Source: Oceanospirillum sp964342385 (GTDB taxonomy: Bacteria; Pseudomonadota; Gammaproteobacteria; Pseudomonadales; Halomonadaceae). Taken from it: a stretch of 64,000 nt of DNA. Made by a program: the position numbers and the translations under genes. Below, in pieces: positions 34,748 through 44,224 of this stretch; within the stretch, counting starts at the first letter, position 1; each line of letters begins with the position of its first letter. The notes under the pieces were generated by a model that was not told the origin of the DNA, made no database searches, and saw nothing but the letters and a program-made list of their open reading frames with translations. Location of the stretch: assembly GCA_964342385.1 (NCBI GenBank), contig CAYFGP010000010.1, forward strand, positions 1 through 64,000, read 5' to 3'.

Positions 34748-37144
34748 TTACGCTGGGCTTAGCTCCTGTTCAGGCTTATCCAGCCAAGGCTCAATATCTA
34801 CCTCATCTTGCTGTTCAGGGCGTAAGAAACGTTTGGCGTAATCCTTGTAGATGCCGCTTTTCAGGAAAAGATCGAATAGCTCTGGGTCCAGGTGTCCCTC
34901 TTTTTTCATAAAGTACATGATCTTCAGGGATTCACTCAGTGTCTTCGCCTTCTTGTAAGGACGGTCACTGGCGGTTAGTGCTTCAAAGACATCAGAAATC
35001 GCGATAATCCGTGCAGGAATTGAGAGCTGATCACGGGTCAGTTGACGTGGATAACCTTTACCATCCATACGTTCGTGGTGGCCTGCGGCGTATTCCGGCA
35101 CCCGTTTCAGGTCTTCTGTAAACGGAATCTGGCCCAGCATACGGATGGTCTCCAGAATATGCTCGTTAATGGTAAAGCGCTCTTCATCAGTCAGGGTACC
35201 TTTACGGATCGACAGGTTATAGATCTCACCGGTATTCATCGCCAGTGCCGGAACTTTGAGTTTGGAACCCAGTTCCTCATACTTCTGTTCATCAACGGCT
35301 TGGTCCCGCTTGATACAGTGCTCAACTTTATCGGCCAGTAGGTACTCTGTGACTGGCAGGGATTGAGCTGGCAGCCCCAGCTGTTCAATACGATGCTCTT
35401 CAACCTGAGACAGACCTAAGCGATCATCAAAGTGGCGTATCCAGGTGGTTTGGGCGATAGCCTGAATGCGCTCAATTTTGCCATCATCCATAAACTCGCC
35501 ACCGGCATTACATTCGGCCAGGAAGGCAAAGTTATCTTGCAAACGTTGCTGCTCGGCCAGCAGAGCTTGTTGGAAGACCGCTTGTTGCTCCGGCTGCTCG
35601 GCACACTTATGCAGGTAATCTATGGTGGCATCACGATGCAGTACTTCAAAGCGGGTACGGATCTCATGAATTCGGTTGTGAATGGTTTCCAGCTTAGTGG
35701 CCTTATCAACCACGTACTCTGGCGTTACTACCTTACCGCAGTCGTGTAACCAAGCGGCCACTTGGAACTCACGCCACTGCTCAGGGGTATCAAAGCTAAA
35801 CTCAGCAAAGCTGCCTTTATCGCTATCATGCGCGGCCTGGGCCAACTGGGTAGCAATTTCAGGCAGGCGTTCACAGTGTGCGCCGGTATAGGGGGATTTG
35901 GAGTCAATGGCACCGGCAAGAATCTTGATAAAGGAATCGATCAGAGCTTCTTGTTGTTTTTCATGTTTCTGGATGGAGTCCACCATCTGATTCATAGACG
36001 TTGATAGTTGATCAAACTCGTAGATAACTGTGTTAACGGGCTCAATGGAATCAAAATCCTTTGAAGTTACCTTATAGGTGATGATTTTTAGCGCACGAAG
36101 AGGCCGGATAATAAACTTCAGAATCAGGTAGTGAATAGCCGCATAAAACAGGCCGATGGCGACAATAGACAGCAGTATGGTGTCAATCAGGCTGGATTTA
36201 ATATCAGCAACGATATTTTCTTCGTCGATAAAGGAAATGATATGCCAGGGATTACCATTAATCCCCGGCAGTTCTTCAGTAAAAAACAGGTAACTCTTAC
36301 CGTCTCCTGCAAGCCACTCACCGGAGCCTTTTTGCCAGTCCATATGGCCTAGTAAGTCATCAGGTAGTGGAGTATTAACCGTTGCAGCTTGTTTGGAGCT
36401 GTTTAACTCTTTCCAGCTATCAGAGTGCGCCAGTAGACGGTTCTCGTGGTTAACAATCAGAAAAGTGCCTTCAAACTGAGCGCTTTTCTCATTCAGTAAT
36501 GCGGATAGAGAAGACAAGGTGTAGTCTGCGGCTGCCACCTTACGCAACTTGCCTTGTGCATCAAAATCACCGAGCGCAAAGGTGATACCCATGTCTCCGG
36601 TGGATGCAAAAAAGTAAGGCTCGGATAAAAAAGCCGGTTGCTCAGGGGTTACTGCCTGATACCAGGAACGGGTACGGGGATCATAAATCGTCGGGCGTAT
36701 CTCTTCATGCAGCAGGGTACCGTCGGGTTCAACAAAACGCCATAAATCCCACTCTGCAACCAAGGTTCTGAGTACCAGCTTAGGCTGGCGTCTGGCCTGT
36801 AGAAAACGCCCCTGTTCATCGGCAACAAAGATACTGGCTAAGCTTTGGCTACCTTGCAGTTGAGTCCACATCACCCTTAAATAATCTTCAGTAGAAGCAA
36901 TGCCTTCCTGATCCAGATTAGTCTGGTTCAGAACCGCCAATTGCTGCTGTGTTGAAGTAAACGCATGCTCGATCTCACGGGCCACGCTGCGTGTTACTTC
37001 CAGATTATTGCTGTTCAGTAGATGGTGCGCCTGATCTAGGCTTTTCTGATAAAAATTACTAATCAAAAAAGCCGACAGGCACAGTGTGGAGAAACCAAAC
37101 AGTGTCAGGATACTCAGGGTGAAGGTATAGCGGTTATCTTTCAT
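34748..37144 (-). CDS. Membrane HD-GYP phosphodiesterase with Cache sensor
   Basis: A 798-residue protein predicted to hydrolyse cyclic-di-GMP. An N-terminal helix is followed by a periplasmic double-Cache domain (DPRTRSWYQ near 165), a second helix near 320-345 and HAMP. A split HD-GYP domain follows with HDCGK near 475 and HHERMDGKGYP near 690. The stretch between HD and GYP motifs is unusually long, about 200 residues, as in a known HD-GYP subset. Lies 26 bases downstream of a chemoreceptor gene with a similar Cache signature, so sensing and c-di-GMP control are probably coupled. Confidence 0.9.
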   Translation of the reverse strand: MKDNRYTFTLSILTLFGFSTLCLSAFLISNFYQKSLDQAHHLLNSNNLEVTRSVAREIEHAFTSTQQQLAVLNQTNLDQEGIASTEDYLRVMWTQLQGSQSLASIFVADEQGRFLQARRQPKLVLRTLVAEWDLWRFVEPDGTLLHEEIRPTIYDPRTRSWYQAVTPEQPAFLSEPYFFASTGDMGITFALGDFDAQGKLRKVAAADYTLSSLSALLNEKSAQFEGTFLIVNHENRLLAHSDSWKELNSSKQAATVNTPLPDDLLGHMDWQKGSGEWLAGDGKSYLFFTEELPGINGNPWHIISFIDEENIVADIKSSLIDTILLSIVAIGLFYAAIHYLILKFIIRPLRALKIITYKVTSKDFDSIEPVNTVIYEFDQLSTSMNQMVDSIQKHEKQQEALIDSFIKILAGAIDSKSPYTGAHCERLPEIATQLAQAAHDSDKGSFAEFSFDTPEQWREFQVAAWLHDCGKVVTPEYVVDKATKLETIHNRIHEIRTRFEVLHRDATIDYLHKCAEQPEQQAVFQQALLAEQQRLQDNFAFLAECNAGGEFMDDGKIERIQAIAQTTWIRHFDDRLGLSQVEEHRIEQLGLPAQSLPVTEYLLADKVEHCIKRDQAVDEQKYEELGSKLKVPALAMNTGEIYNLSIRKGTLTDEERFTINEHILETIRMLGQIPFTEDLKRVPEYAAGHHERMDGKGYPRQLTRDQLSIPARIIAISDVFEALTASDRPYKKAKTLSESLKIMYFMKKEGHLDPELFDLFLKSGIYKDYAKRFLRPEQQDEVDIEPWLDKPEQELSPA

Positions 37145-37170
37145 AGCACCGGTATCTTCCTGTATACAGG

Positions 37171-39045
37171 TCAGGTGTTGAGTTTAAAAGCCAAGGAAAT
37201 CTGCTCCTGCAGAGTGATACTTTCACGTTTCAGCTGTATTGCCTGATCGTGACTGGCTTGCGCCGCCTCGGCTGATTTATTAATCAGACTACCAATATTA
37301 TCACTATGCTGGATCACTTCGTTAGACATAGCGTGCTGTTCTTCGACGGCACCTGCCGTTTGTACCGTCATATCACAGATATTGGTATTAGCCTCTGTGA
37401 TAAGTTTTAGCTGTAAACTGGCTTTTTCTGCATGTTCTGTGTTCATTTGAACGGTTTCTTCACTGGTTTTCATATCTGCCAGCGCTTTTTGGGTGGCTTC
37501 TTCCAGTTGTTGGATCAATGTGTGGATATCATGAGTAGCGGATTGCGTATTCTGTGACAGAGAACGCACCTCGTCCGCTACGACCGCAAAACCACGACCA
37601 TGCTCCCCAGCTCGGGCTGCTTCAATCGCCGCATTCAATGCCAGTAGATTGGTTTGCTCAGCAATTTCGTTAATCCGGGACAAGATATTACGGATTGATT
37701 CCACGGTGCCCGCCAGTTTGCTTAACTGACCTGAGTTTTCATGTACCTGATGAGCCAGAGCAGAAATGGCCGATTGGCTGGCATGCACCAGTTCCAAACC
37801 CGCACCACTGGCTTGGGCTGCTTGTTCTGCAGAACTTGCAGTCTGTTCCGCATTTTGCGCAATTTCGCCACTGGCCAGAGACATCTGGGAAATGGCTTCA
37901 CTCAGTTGTGACAGGGCATCCTGCTGGGCATGAGTCGCTTCCAATGTGGTATTGGAACGTTGTTCCGTGGCTTCAGCATCTTTCAGCAGTTGTTCACTGA
38001 GTCGGAAGGTGTTTTCCAGACTGTTTTGTAGCTTGTCGGCCAGCAGATTAAAGGCGTTGCTGATCTGACCAAACTCGTCTTTACTGGTGATGTTCAAACG
38101 TTGATAGATATGGCCATCGGCCAGCTTATGCAACGCTTCTGTTGCCGTCACCAGAGGTTGACTGAAGTAACGGGCCATCATATATACCAGACCGCTGGCC
38201 AGCAGCAGAATAAGCAAGCTGCTGATTACCAGCTGCCAGCCCAGCTTATACAAAGGGGCTAATGCGGCTTCACTATCGACCAGCAAGACCAGCTTCCAAT
38301 CGGTTGCGGATAGCTCAACGGTTTGAATAAAGTAGTTTTGGCCTTTGTATTCTGTTTGAGGCAGACCAGACAAACCTTCAACCTGCTCTGAGATCAGGTC
38401 GTTGATGGTCTGCTTTTGTTCGACGCGTTTGGGTTCAGGGTGAGCCAATAATTGACCCTCAGGGCCTACTAACCAAAGTTCTGATGGCCAGCGGGTTTCC
38501 AGACGTAGCAGGGAATCCACCAGAGTGGTCAAGGTGACATCCGCAGCTACAACACCGGTTAACGCGGTTTGCATCGGTACTGCCAGGGTTACGACCAGTT
38601 CACCAGTACTGGCTCGTGGATAAGGCGGGGTAACAATGGCACCACCAGCGGCTTTAACTTGTTTGTACCAAGGGCGTTGTCTTGGATCATAGCTATCAGA
38701 CAGCTTCACCGGTGGATGGGACTGCAACATATCGCCTTGTTCAGTGCCGACATAAAACAGATCAAAGCCACCAGAAGCACGACCCAGTGTCAGAAAATCA
38801 CCGACGGCTTGTTTATCGGCAGGCAGCTGTTCGGCCGCGGCTTTCACAATAGAAGATTTGCTATCAAACCAACCCGTGACCAGCATTTCAGCCTGTTGCA
38901 GTGTCATATCCAGCTGATCCCGTACTTGAGTACTGGTTTCCGTTACTAAGCGGGTCAAAGAAAGCAGAGCCAGCACAATACAGCTCACCAACAACAAGCT
39001 GACTGTAGAGAGCAACATCTTACTTTTAAAAGATAGAACCGGCAT
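37171..39045 (-). CDS. Methyl-accepting chemotaxis protein with Cache domain
   Basis: A 624-residue chemoreceptor. An N-terminal helix is followed by a double-Cache sensor with DPRQRPWYKQ near 120, a second helix near 275-295, HAMP and the signalling tip EQTNLLALNAAIEAARAGE. First gene of an operon with the HD-GYP gene. Confidence 0.93.
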   Translation of the reverse strand: MPVLSFKSKMLLSTVSLLLVSCIVLALLSLTRLVTETSTQVRDQLDMTLQQAEMLVTGWFDSKSSIVKAAAEQLPADKQAVGDFLTLGRASGGFDLFYVGTEQGDMLQSHPPVKLSDSYDPRQRPWYKQVKAAGGAIVTPPYPRASTGELVVTLAVPMQTALTGVVAADVTLTTLVDSLLRLETRWPSELWLVGPEGQLLAHPEPKRVEQKQTINDLISEQVEGLSGLPQTEYKGQNYFIQTVELSATDWKLVLLVDSEAALAPLYKLGWQLVISSLLILLLASGLVYMMARYFSQPLVTATEALHKLADGHIYQRLNITSKDEFGQISNAFNLLADKLQNSLENTFRLSEQLLKDAEATEQRSNTTLEATHAQQDALSQLSEAISQMSLASGEIAQNAEQTASSAEQAAQASGAGLELVHASQSAISALAHQVHENSGQLSKLAGTVESIRNILSRINEIAEQTNLLALNAAIEAARAGEHGRGFAVVADEVRSLSQNTQSATHDIHTLIQQLEEATQKALADMKTSEETVQMNTEHAEKASLQLKLITEANTNICDMTVQTAGAVEEQHAMSNEVIQHSDNIGSLINKSAEAAQASHDQAIQLKRESITLQEQISLAFKLNT

Positions 39046-39270
39046 AACGAACTTCCCTTTTCAATAGCATGAGCTTTTTATTTTGCGAGAAAGGACAACA
39101 GCACTTATGTGCAGTATGTGATCCAGACAGGTTGGCAGCGTGGGGGATTTAGCCAGCTAATCGGGGGGCTCGACTAAATAGTCTGCCAGATCAAATAAGA
39201 ACCCGTTCAATAGAGAACTTGGCGAGATTTGGATTAACCTGTCTGGGAGTTTATTCGCTGTTTATATAAG

Positions 39271-39354
39271 CACTCACACAAAAGCGTCTCTTTGGCTGAC
39301 GGCTTTATTCTTCAGCCTTTGGCCGAACAACATCGAAATACTTTTGTGTAAGTC
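39271..39354. repeat. Module 1 bounded by inverted CACT-ACACAAAAG motifs
   Basis: CACTCACACAAAAG at 39271-39284 and, inverted, GACTTACACAAAAG at 39341-39354. The span is 84 bases. Likely a pair of binding sites for one regulator, possibly the adjacent AraC protein. Confidence 0.7.
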
Positions 39355-39454
39355 TGTATGATTGCGAAATATCTCTATTTAAACAAGTATCTTAGTTTTA
39401 TTTTTAGAAATTCATATGCAATTTCCGAACGGAGGCAGGATAATAGGCATAAAG

Positions 39455-39537
39455 CACTCAAACAAAACTTCTCCATAACAAAGCTCTGTGACCTATTGTG
39501 ACTGGCTGAGGTATATCGAAATACTTTTGTTTAAGTG
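39455..39537. repeat. Module 2 bounded by inverted CACT-AAACAAAA motifs
   Basis: CACTCAAACAAAAC at 39455-39468 and, inverted, CACTTAAACAAAAG at 39524-39537. The span is 83 bases. Both copies carry the same substitution (AAACA for ACACA) relative to module 1. Confidence 0.7.
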
Positions 39538-39609
39538 GAAATGAATCATGGATGCGTTTCTTAATACTTAAGAAGTATCTAAAAGTCATTTATAAATGGA
39601 TGTATAACA

Positions 39610-40590
39610 ATGACCCTTGATGCTGCCAGCGGCACCGGCGACTTTATCAAATCCATTGTCACCTCCGATGTGGATCATCTAGCTGCGATTCAGAAGGGTA
39701 AAAACCGCCGTTATACCCAGATCAAACCTGGCAAGCTTCAAGGACGTTACTCCGAATGTAATTTAAGCGATGTGCAGTTGTTTCGTGAGCGCTTAACGGT
39801 AGGTATGCGCATTGAAGCGGCACCTAATGCGCAATATATGCCATTTGCGGCGGCTTTTAGTGATTGCCATGATCTGACTTTTTGTGGTGGGCCAGCGAAT
39901 GGTCATACCCTGTTACAGGCAACCGGAGGTGAATGGGATGCCTGTTCCAGAGGGGTGCTGAGTTATGTGGGGGCTGCTTTTAATCGCGATACGCTTAACG
40001 CTAATTACTTACGATTATTCAAACGTGAACTCCCAAAAGAGTGGGGAGTCAGTAAAACCCTATTGACTTGCCCCAAAGCTTTTCGCCAGTACCTCTATGT
40101 GCTACAGAGGACTTTGACGCTGATGGAAGCTTTCCCTGTGTTGAGCCACTACGAGCAGGTATCTAAATCCTTTAATGAGGCGATTTTGCGTGCCGTACTG
40201 GATACTCTGACGCCAACTTTGAACTATGAGGAAAAAGTCTCTCCTTTTTCAGCTCGACGTAAAGGTGTACAGAAAGCGCTCGACTACTTGCATATTCATG
40301 CGAGTCAGATGCCGACTATCGCTGAGTTGTGCCATGAGTCGGGCTTGAGTGAAAGGAGTTTGCAATACGGTTTTAAAGAGTATATGGGCATCTCTCCTGT
40401 GCGCTATTTAAGACTGGTGCGTTTAAATGAAGTCAGACGAGAGTTGTTGGCCTCAGGAAAAAAACGCATCAAAGTGATGGATGTGGCCCTCAACTGGGGC
40501 TTTGTTGAGATGGGACGTTTTTCCGGTGAGTATCGTCAGCTGTTTCAGGAGCTGCCTTCAGAGACATTAAAAGCCAGCAGAAACCAATAA
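39610..40590 (+). CDS. AraC-family transcriptional regulator
   Basis: A 326-residue regulator. The N-terminal about 215 residues form a ligand or dimer domain (RYSECNLSD near 42, similar to EutR-type regulators). The last about 100 residues hold two helix-turn-helices (MPTIAELCHESGLSERSLQ and the second around NWGFVEMGRFSGEYRQ). The inducer is unknown. Target sites are likely the inverted modules directly upstream. Confidence 0.88.
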   Translation: MTLDAASGTGDFIKSIVTSDVDHLAAIQKGKNRRYTQIKPGKLQGRYSECNLSDVQLFRERLTVGMRIEAAPNAQYMPFAAAFSDCHDLTFCGGPANGHTLLQATGGEWDACSRGVLSYVGAAFNRDTLNANYLRLFKRELPKEWGVSKTLLTCPKAFRQYLYVLQRTLTLMEAFPVLSHYEQVSKSFNEAILRAVLDTLTPTLNYEEKVSPFSARRKGVQKALDYLHIHASQMPTIAELCHESGLSERSLQYGFKEYMGISPVRYLRLVRLNEVRRELLASGKKRIKVMDVALNWGFVEMGRFSGEYRQLFQELPSETLKASRNQ

Positions 40591-40792
40591 ACCTCGCCCG
40601 CTATATTTTGTATCGAATATCTCGGATAACGAAAATATCGGTCTCTTATCTTGATCCCAGTATGCAATATTAACTTTGCTGCATTTAATCTGATCAACTC
40701 TCATCTTTTTAGCTTTCTCGCTGCCTTGTTATCTGCTGTCTACACTTAATAGCAATTTCCCCACTCAAATGCCGGAATGCTCTGAGGTTGCT

Positions 40793-42751
40793 ATGAATAT
40801 TAGAACTAAGTTAGCACTGATCATCGCGGTGACAATTATCACGCCGACCCTGATTGTCTCTTCGTATTTTATTTATGAGTCCAGAAACAGTGCGGTTAAC
40901 AGCTTTAACGATGCGACTCAGCGTGAGATCTCTCAGATCGATAAAAACTTCACCAGCTTTTTCAAAGGTATGGAATCAGATATCAGCTATCTTGCTGCTC
41001 AGCCCATCGCTCGCTCTTTAATCCCCGATGCGCCCCGTTTTTTAAATGGCGATAAAGACTTTGCCGGTTGGGATAAGCTAAGCGGACAGACTAAAGAAAT
41101 TCATGATTTTTATACTCGCTTTGCCGAGCATCGTTCCGGTATTACCTATATCTATAGTGGGCGTATTGATGGTTCCATGATCGAGTGGCCTGGTAGTGCT
41201 TATAAAGATCCCTATGATCCCCGTGTGCGTCCCTGGTACAAACTGGCGATGGATAACCCCGACAAAGCGGTGCGTACTAATGCCTATTATTGGGCTGGTG
41301 ATGATTCCACTTATGTGGGCACCGCTAAGACGATTCGTGATGCCAACAATAAAATTATTGGTGTGCAGTCGATGGATGTGTCGGTAAAACAGCTGACCGA
41401 AACCGTCAAGCAGATCAAGATCGGCCAAAGTGGTCATGTGGTTTTGATCGAAGATAACAACAATGTGCTAGTGGATCCTTTGGTGCCGGAAAATAGCTTT
41501 AAAAAAATAGATACCCTAACCACGCCGCTCTACAAAGCTTTGTCTAGCTCTCAAAATACCTTATTTGAAACCGAGCGTAACGGCGAAAAATATATGGGCA
41601 AAGTGTTTCAGTCACCTAGTTTAGGCTGGCGCTTTGTTGCTTTAGTGCCAGAAGCAGAAGTGTATGCGGCGGTGAATAAGCAGGCCTGGGTCACTATCGT
41701 GATTTCAGCATTATTAGTGGTGGTCTTTACTTTGGTTGGAGCATTTTTTGCCAACCTTGTGACCAAACCCTTGGATAAAATCACCAAAGTATTGCAGCAG
41801 ATCTCTGCTGGCCAAGGTGATCTGACTGCACGTTTAACTATCCAATCCAAAGATGAGATTGGTGTGTTATCGGAATCTTTTAATGCCTTTGTCGCCAAGC
41901 TGCAAAATATCATTGGCGAAGTAGTTAAACTCAGTGAGCAGTTAAAACAAACCTCTAGTGTTACGGCACAAAGAGCACGCGAGTCTCATGATGAGGTCAA
42001 TCAACAACTAGAGCAGATCACCCTGGTGGTTGCATCGGTGAATGAGATGTCTCTCGCCACTGAGGAAATTGCTCGTAATGCAGAGAAAGCTGCAACTATG
42101 TCCGGTGATAGCGCAGATGCCAGTCAGCAAGGGCAACAGGTGGTAGGAAATACCTGTGATGCCATAGGTCAGCTGGCCGATGAAGTGGGTGAGGCAGCCC
42201 AAGTGATTGATCAACTGGAAAACAACACTCAGCAAATTAACTCGATTTTAACGACGATTCAGGGCATTGCGGAGCAAACGAACCTGTTGGCACTTAACGC
42301 GGCCATTGAAGCGGCCCGTGCCGGTGAACACGGCCGGGGTTTTGCGGTGGTGGCGGATGAGGTACGTAGCCTATCCCATAAAACGGCTCAGTCGACAGAA
42401 GAGATTCAGCAGATGATTACCGAGCTGCAGCAAACGACAAAAAAAGCGGTGGATATTATGCAGCGCAGCCAGACAATGGCAGGAACTACCGTAGAGCAAG
42501 CTAATGAAGCCAGTGCGAGCCTAGGGCAGATTACGGAGTCGGTGAATTTGATTCGAGATATGGCCGCGCAGATTGCTACGGCGACAGAGGAGCAAAGTTC
42601 GGTCTCGGCAGGTATTACAGACAATACCACTCAGATCAGTCAGATTGCCGCTCAGATGTCGGCGGATGCTGATCAGCGCTTGGATCGTTCACAGAAACTG
42701 CGTGAGCTATCGGAGAATATGCACAATCTGGTGGGGCGCTTTAAGATCTGA
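40793..42751 (+). CDS. Methyl-accepting chemotaxis protein with double-Cache sensor
   Basis: A 652-residue chemoreceptor. ATG at 40793 is preferred over the in-frame ATG at 40769 because TGAGG precedes it and the membrane helix then begins near residue 7. The dCACHE domain (about 35-275) contains DPRVRPWYK near 140, typical of amine- and amino-acid-binding Cache domains. HAMP and the tip EQTNLLALNAAIEAARAGE follow. Divided from the AraC gene by 200 bases. Confidence 0.92.
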   Translation: MNIRTKLALIIAVTIITPTLIVSSYFIYESRNSAVNSFNDATQREISQIDKNFTSFFKGMESDISYLAAQPIARSLIPDAPRFLNGDKDFAGWDKLSGQTKEIHDFYTRFAEHRSGITYIYSGRIDGSMIEWPGSAYKDPYDPRVRPWYKLAMDNPDKAVRTNAYYWAGDDSTYVGTAKTIRDANNKIIGVQSMDVSVKQLTETVKQIKIGQSGHVVLIEDNNNVLVDPLVPENSFKKIDTLTTPLYKALSSSQNTLFETERNGEKYMGKVFQSPSLGWRFVALVPEAEVYAAVNKQAWVTIVISALLVVVFTLVGAFFANLVTKPLDKITKVLQQISAGQGDLTARLTIQSKDEIGVLSESFNAFVAKLQNIIGEVVKLSEQLKQTSSVTAQRARESHDEVNQQLEQITLVVASVNEMSLATEEIARNAEKAATMSGDSADASQQGQQVVGNTCDAIGQLADEVGEAAQVIDQLENNTQQINSILTTIQGIAEQTNLLALNAAIEAARAGEHGRGFAVVADEVRSLSHKTAQSTEEIQQMITELQQTTKKAVDIMQRSQTMAGTTVEQANEASASLGQITESVNLIRDMAAQIATATEEQSSVSAGITDNTTQISQIAAQMSADADQRLDRSQKLRELSENMHNLVGRFKI

Positions 42752-42781
42752 TTGCCGATTAACAGGGGAAAGCAACCTGAA

Positions 42782-42808
42782 GAGGCAGGGCTCTTTGCTC
42801 TGCCTTTT
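42782..42808. terminator. Terminator between chemoreceptor and LysR genes
   Basis: GGCAGGGC pairs with GCTCTGCC (one G-U) across a TCTTT loop, followed by four Ts. It lies between convergent genes. Confidence 0.75.
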
Positions 42809-42874
42809 CGTCGTTTTAACCAATAGGGCTGACTAAAACTAGCTTCCAATATCCGCTATATACCAGTCCATCAT

Positions 42875-43795
42875 CTACCAGTCCAATAGCTGCTCTGGAT
42901 TATTTTGTAGATAAGTGATCTTCTCCCGCAGTCGCTTGGCAAACTCCTGTGTGATCATGGATTGCGGTACACCGGATGGATACATAATAGCGGTTTTCAA
43001 AAACACTTCTGGTTCAAAGCGACGGAATACGACCTTACCGGGTTGGGCATAGCTGTGGTAGCTAAATACTGATATAGGATCAAGAATGCATACGCCCATC
43101 CCTCGCTCTACCAGCCGCAGTGCTGGAATATAAAAGCGGCACTGCAGACGCACATTCATACGATAACCGCCTTCCTCAAACAGCATCAATAAATCATGGA
43201 AGATCATATGATCCGGGTGCAGGGTCACCATGGGTTCGTTATCTAACAGCTCAGGGGTAATCACCTCATGGTGAGCCAGGGGATGATCTGCAGGCAGGGC
43301 ACACATACAGCGCAGATTAAACGGCTCCATCTTCTCTAATGAAACCTGAGTCACCTCCGCCAGGCCGATATCGTATTGATTGGAGGCCAGCCACTTGGCC
43401 ACTTCGTCCGAGGTACGGGTCTGCATGGATGCCTGGACCTTAGGATGCTCTTCCATAAAGTCTGCCAATAGATCAGGCATAAAAAAGGTGGAGGGGCCAG
43501 GCATACAACCGATACGCAGAAAGCCATACTGCTTATTTTGGATATCCTGTACCGTCTGATTTACATCGTGAATACGGGAGAAGATGGCTTCAATTTCGGC
43601 ATAGAGATAGTGGGCTTCCGGTGTCGGATAGAGACGCTTTTTACGTCGTTCAAACAATTGAAAGCCGATCTCTTTCTCCAATGAACTGATCACCATACTG
43701 ACTGCTGGCTGGGTACGAAACAGCAGCTTAGCGGCCTGTGATACCGAGCCGGTGAGCATTACCGCACGGAAAGATTCCATTTGATTCAGGTTCAT
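42875..43795 (-). CDS. LysR-family transcriptional regulator
   Basis: A 306-residue regulator with an N-terminal winged helix (residues 1-60, QAAKLLFRTQPAVSMVISSLE) and a periplasmic-binding-like effector domain. It lies downstream of, and on the same strand as, the tctBAC transporter genes, 430 bases away, so it is a candidate regulator of that uptake system and of the divergent ridA operon. Confidence 0.9.
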   Translation of the reverse strand: MNLNQMESFRAVMLTGSVSQAAKLLFRTQPAVSMVISSLEKEIGFQLFERRKKRLYPTPEAHYLYAEIEAIFSRIHDVNQTVQDIQNKQYGFLRIGCMPGPSTFFMPDLLADFMEEHPKVQASMQTRTSDEVAKWLASNQYDIGLAEVTQVSLEKMEPFNLRCMCALPADHPLAHHEVITPELLDNEPMVTLHPDHMIFHDLLMLFEEGGYRMNVRLQCRFYIPALRLVERGMGVCILDPISVFSYHSYAQPGKVVFRRFEPEVFLKTAIMYPSGVPQSMITQEFAKRLREKITYLQNNPEQLLDW

Positions 43796-43980
43796 TGGCT
43801 TACCTGCTTATTGGTGAAGTTTAACTTGATTAGTTCAACTGATGATTCTAGCTAAAAAACTAACTAATATTATGTTTTTTCTATCGGCAAAGGAAAATAT
43901 CACTTGGTAATAGAATCAGTCTCACTCCGAATTGGTTTTTGTGTAACCTATTGATTCTATTAGGATAGATAAAGAAAAGA

Positions 43981-44067
43981 AGCAACAGTCGACAAGAAAC
44001 AGGCACAAAGCGTCCCCTTACGGGTGATCTTTGTAAGGCAAGATCCCGTTCCATGTCGAATGTTGCT
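43981..44067 (-). ncRNA. Candidate structured RNA or complex terminator
   Basis: The arms 43981-43993 and 44055-44067 pair over 12 of 13 positions (AGCAACA with TGTTGCT, GTCGAC with GTCGA). They enclose an inner hairpin at 44020-44049 (ACGG and GATCTT with AAGATC and CCGT). On the minus strand the closing arm is followed by TCTTTTCTTT. It could be a small RNA or the end of the tct transcript. No known family recognised. Confidence 0.4.
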
Positions 44068-44130
44068 GAAGAGCACGATTGGTTGGATGCGACTCTCTCA
44101 ATAGAGAGCTATATCCAAAAAGGCCGTTTT

Positions 44131-44207
44131 ATCCCTGCCATTAAATGCTCTTAAGTTTCCAGAGCAATCTATTAGATTGTTGGTGTTAAAAGGGCAATAG
44201 CAGGGAT
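44131..44207 (-). ncRNA. Candidate three-way-junction structure downstream of tctC
   Basis: An outer stem ATCCCTGC/GCAGGGAT (44131-44138 with 44200-44207) encloses two hairpins, GCTCT/AGAGC (44147-44165) and CAATCT/AGATTG (44165-44179). It begins 18 bases after the tctC stop on the minus strand. Probably protects or ends the tct mRNA. Confidence 0.4.
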
Positions 44208-44224
44208 CGTTCTCGCATCAGAAA

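Larger units (their letters stand above)
39046..39609. other. Intergenic region between chemoreceptor and AraC gene, with tandem operator-like modules
   Basis: 564 bases between divergent genes. It holds two related modules, 39271-39354 and 39455-39537, listed separately. No additional gene is visible. Confidence 0.7.
43796..44224. other. Gene-free region rich in RNA-like secondary structure
   Basis: Between the tctC 3' end and the lysR start. It contains two strong composite structures listed separately (43981-44067 and 44131-44207) and a CTCTC-loop-GAGAG hairpin near 44100. No reading frame looks coding. Confidence 0.6.
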
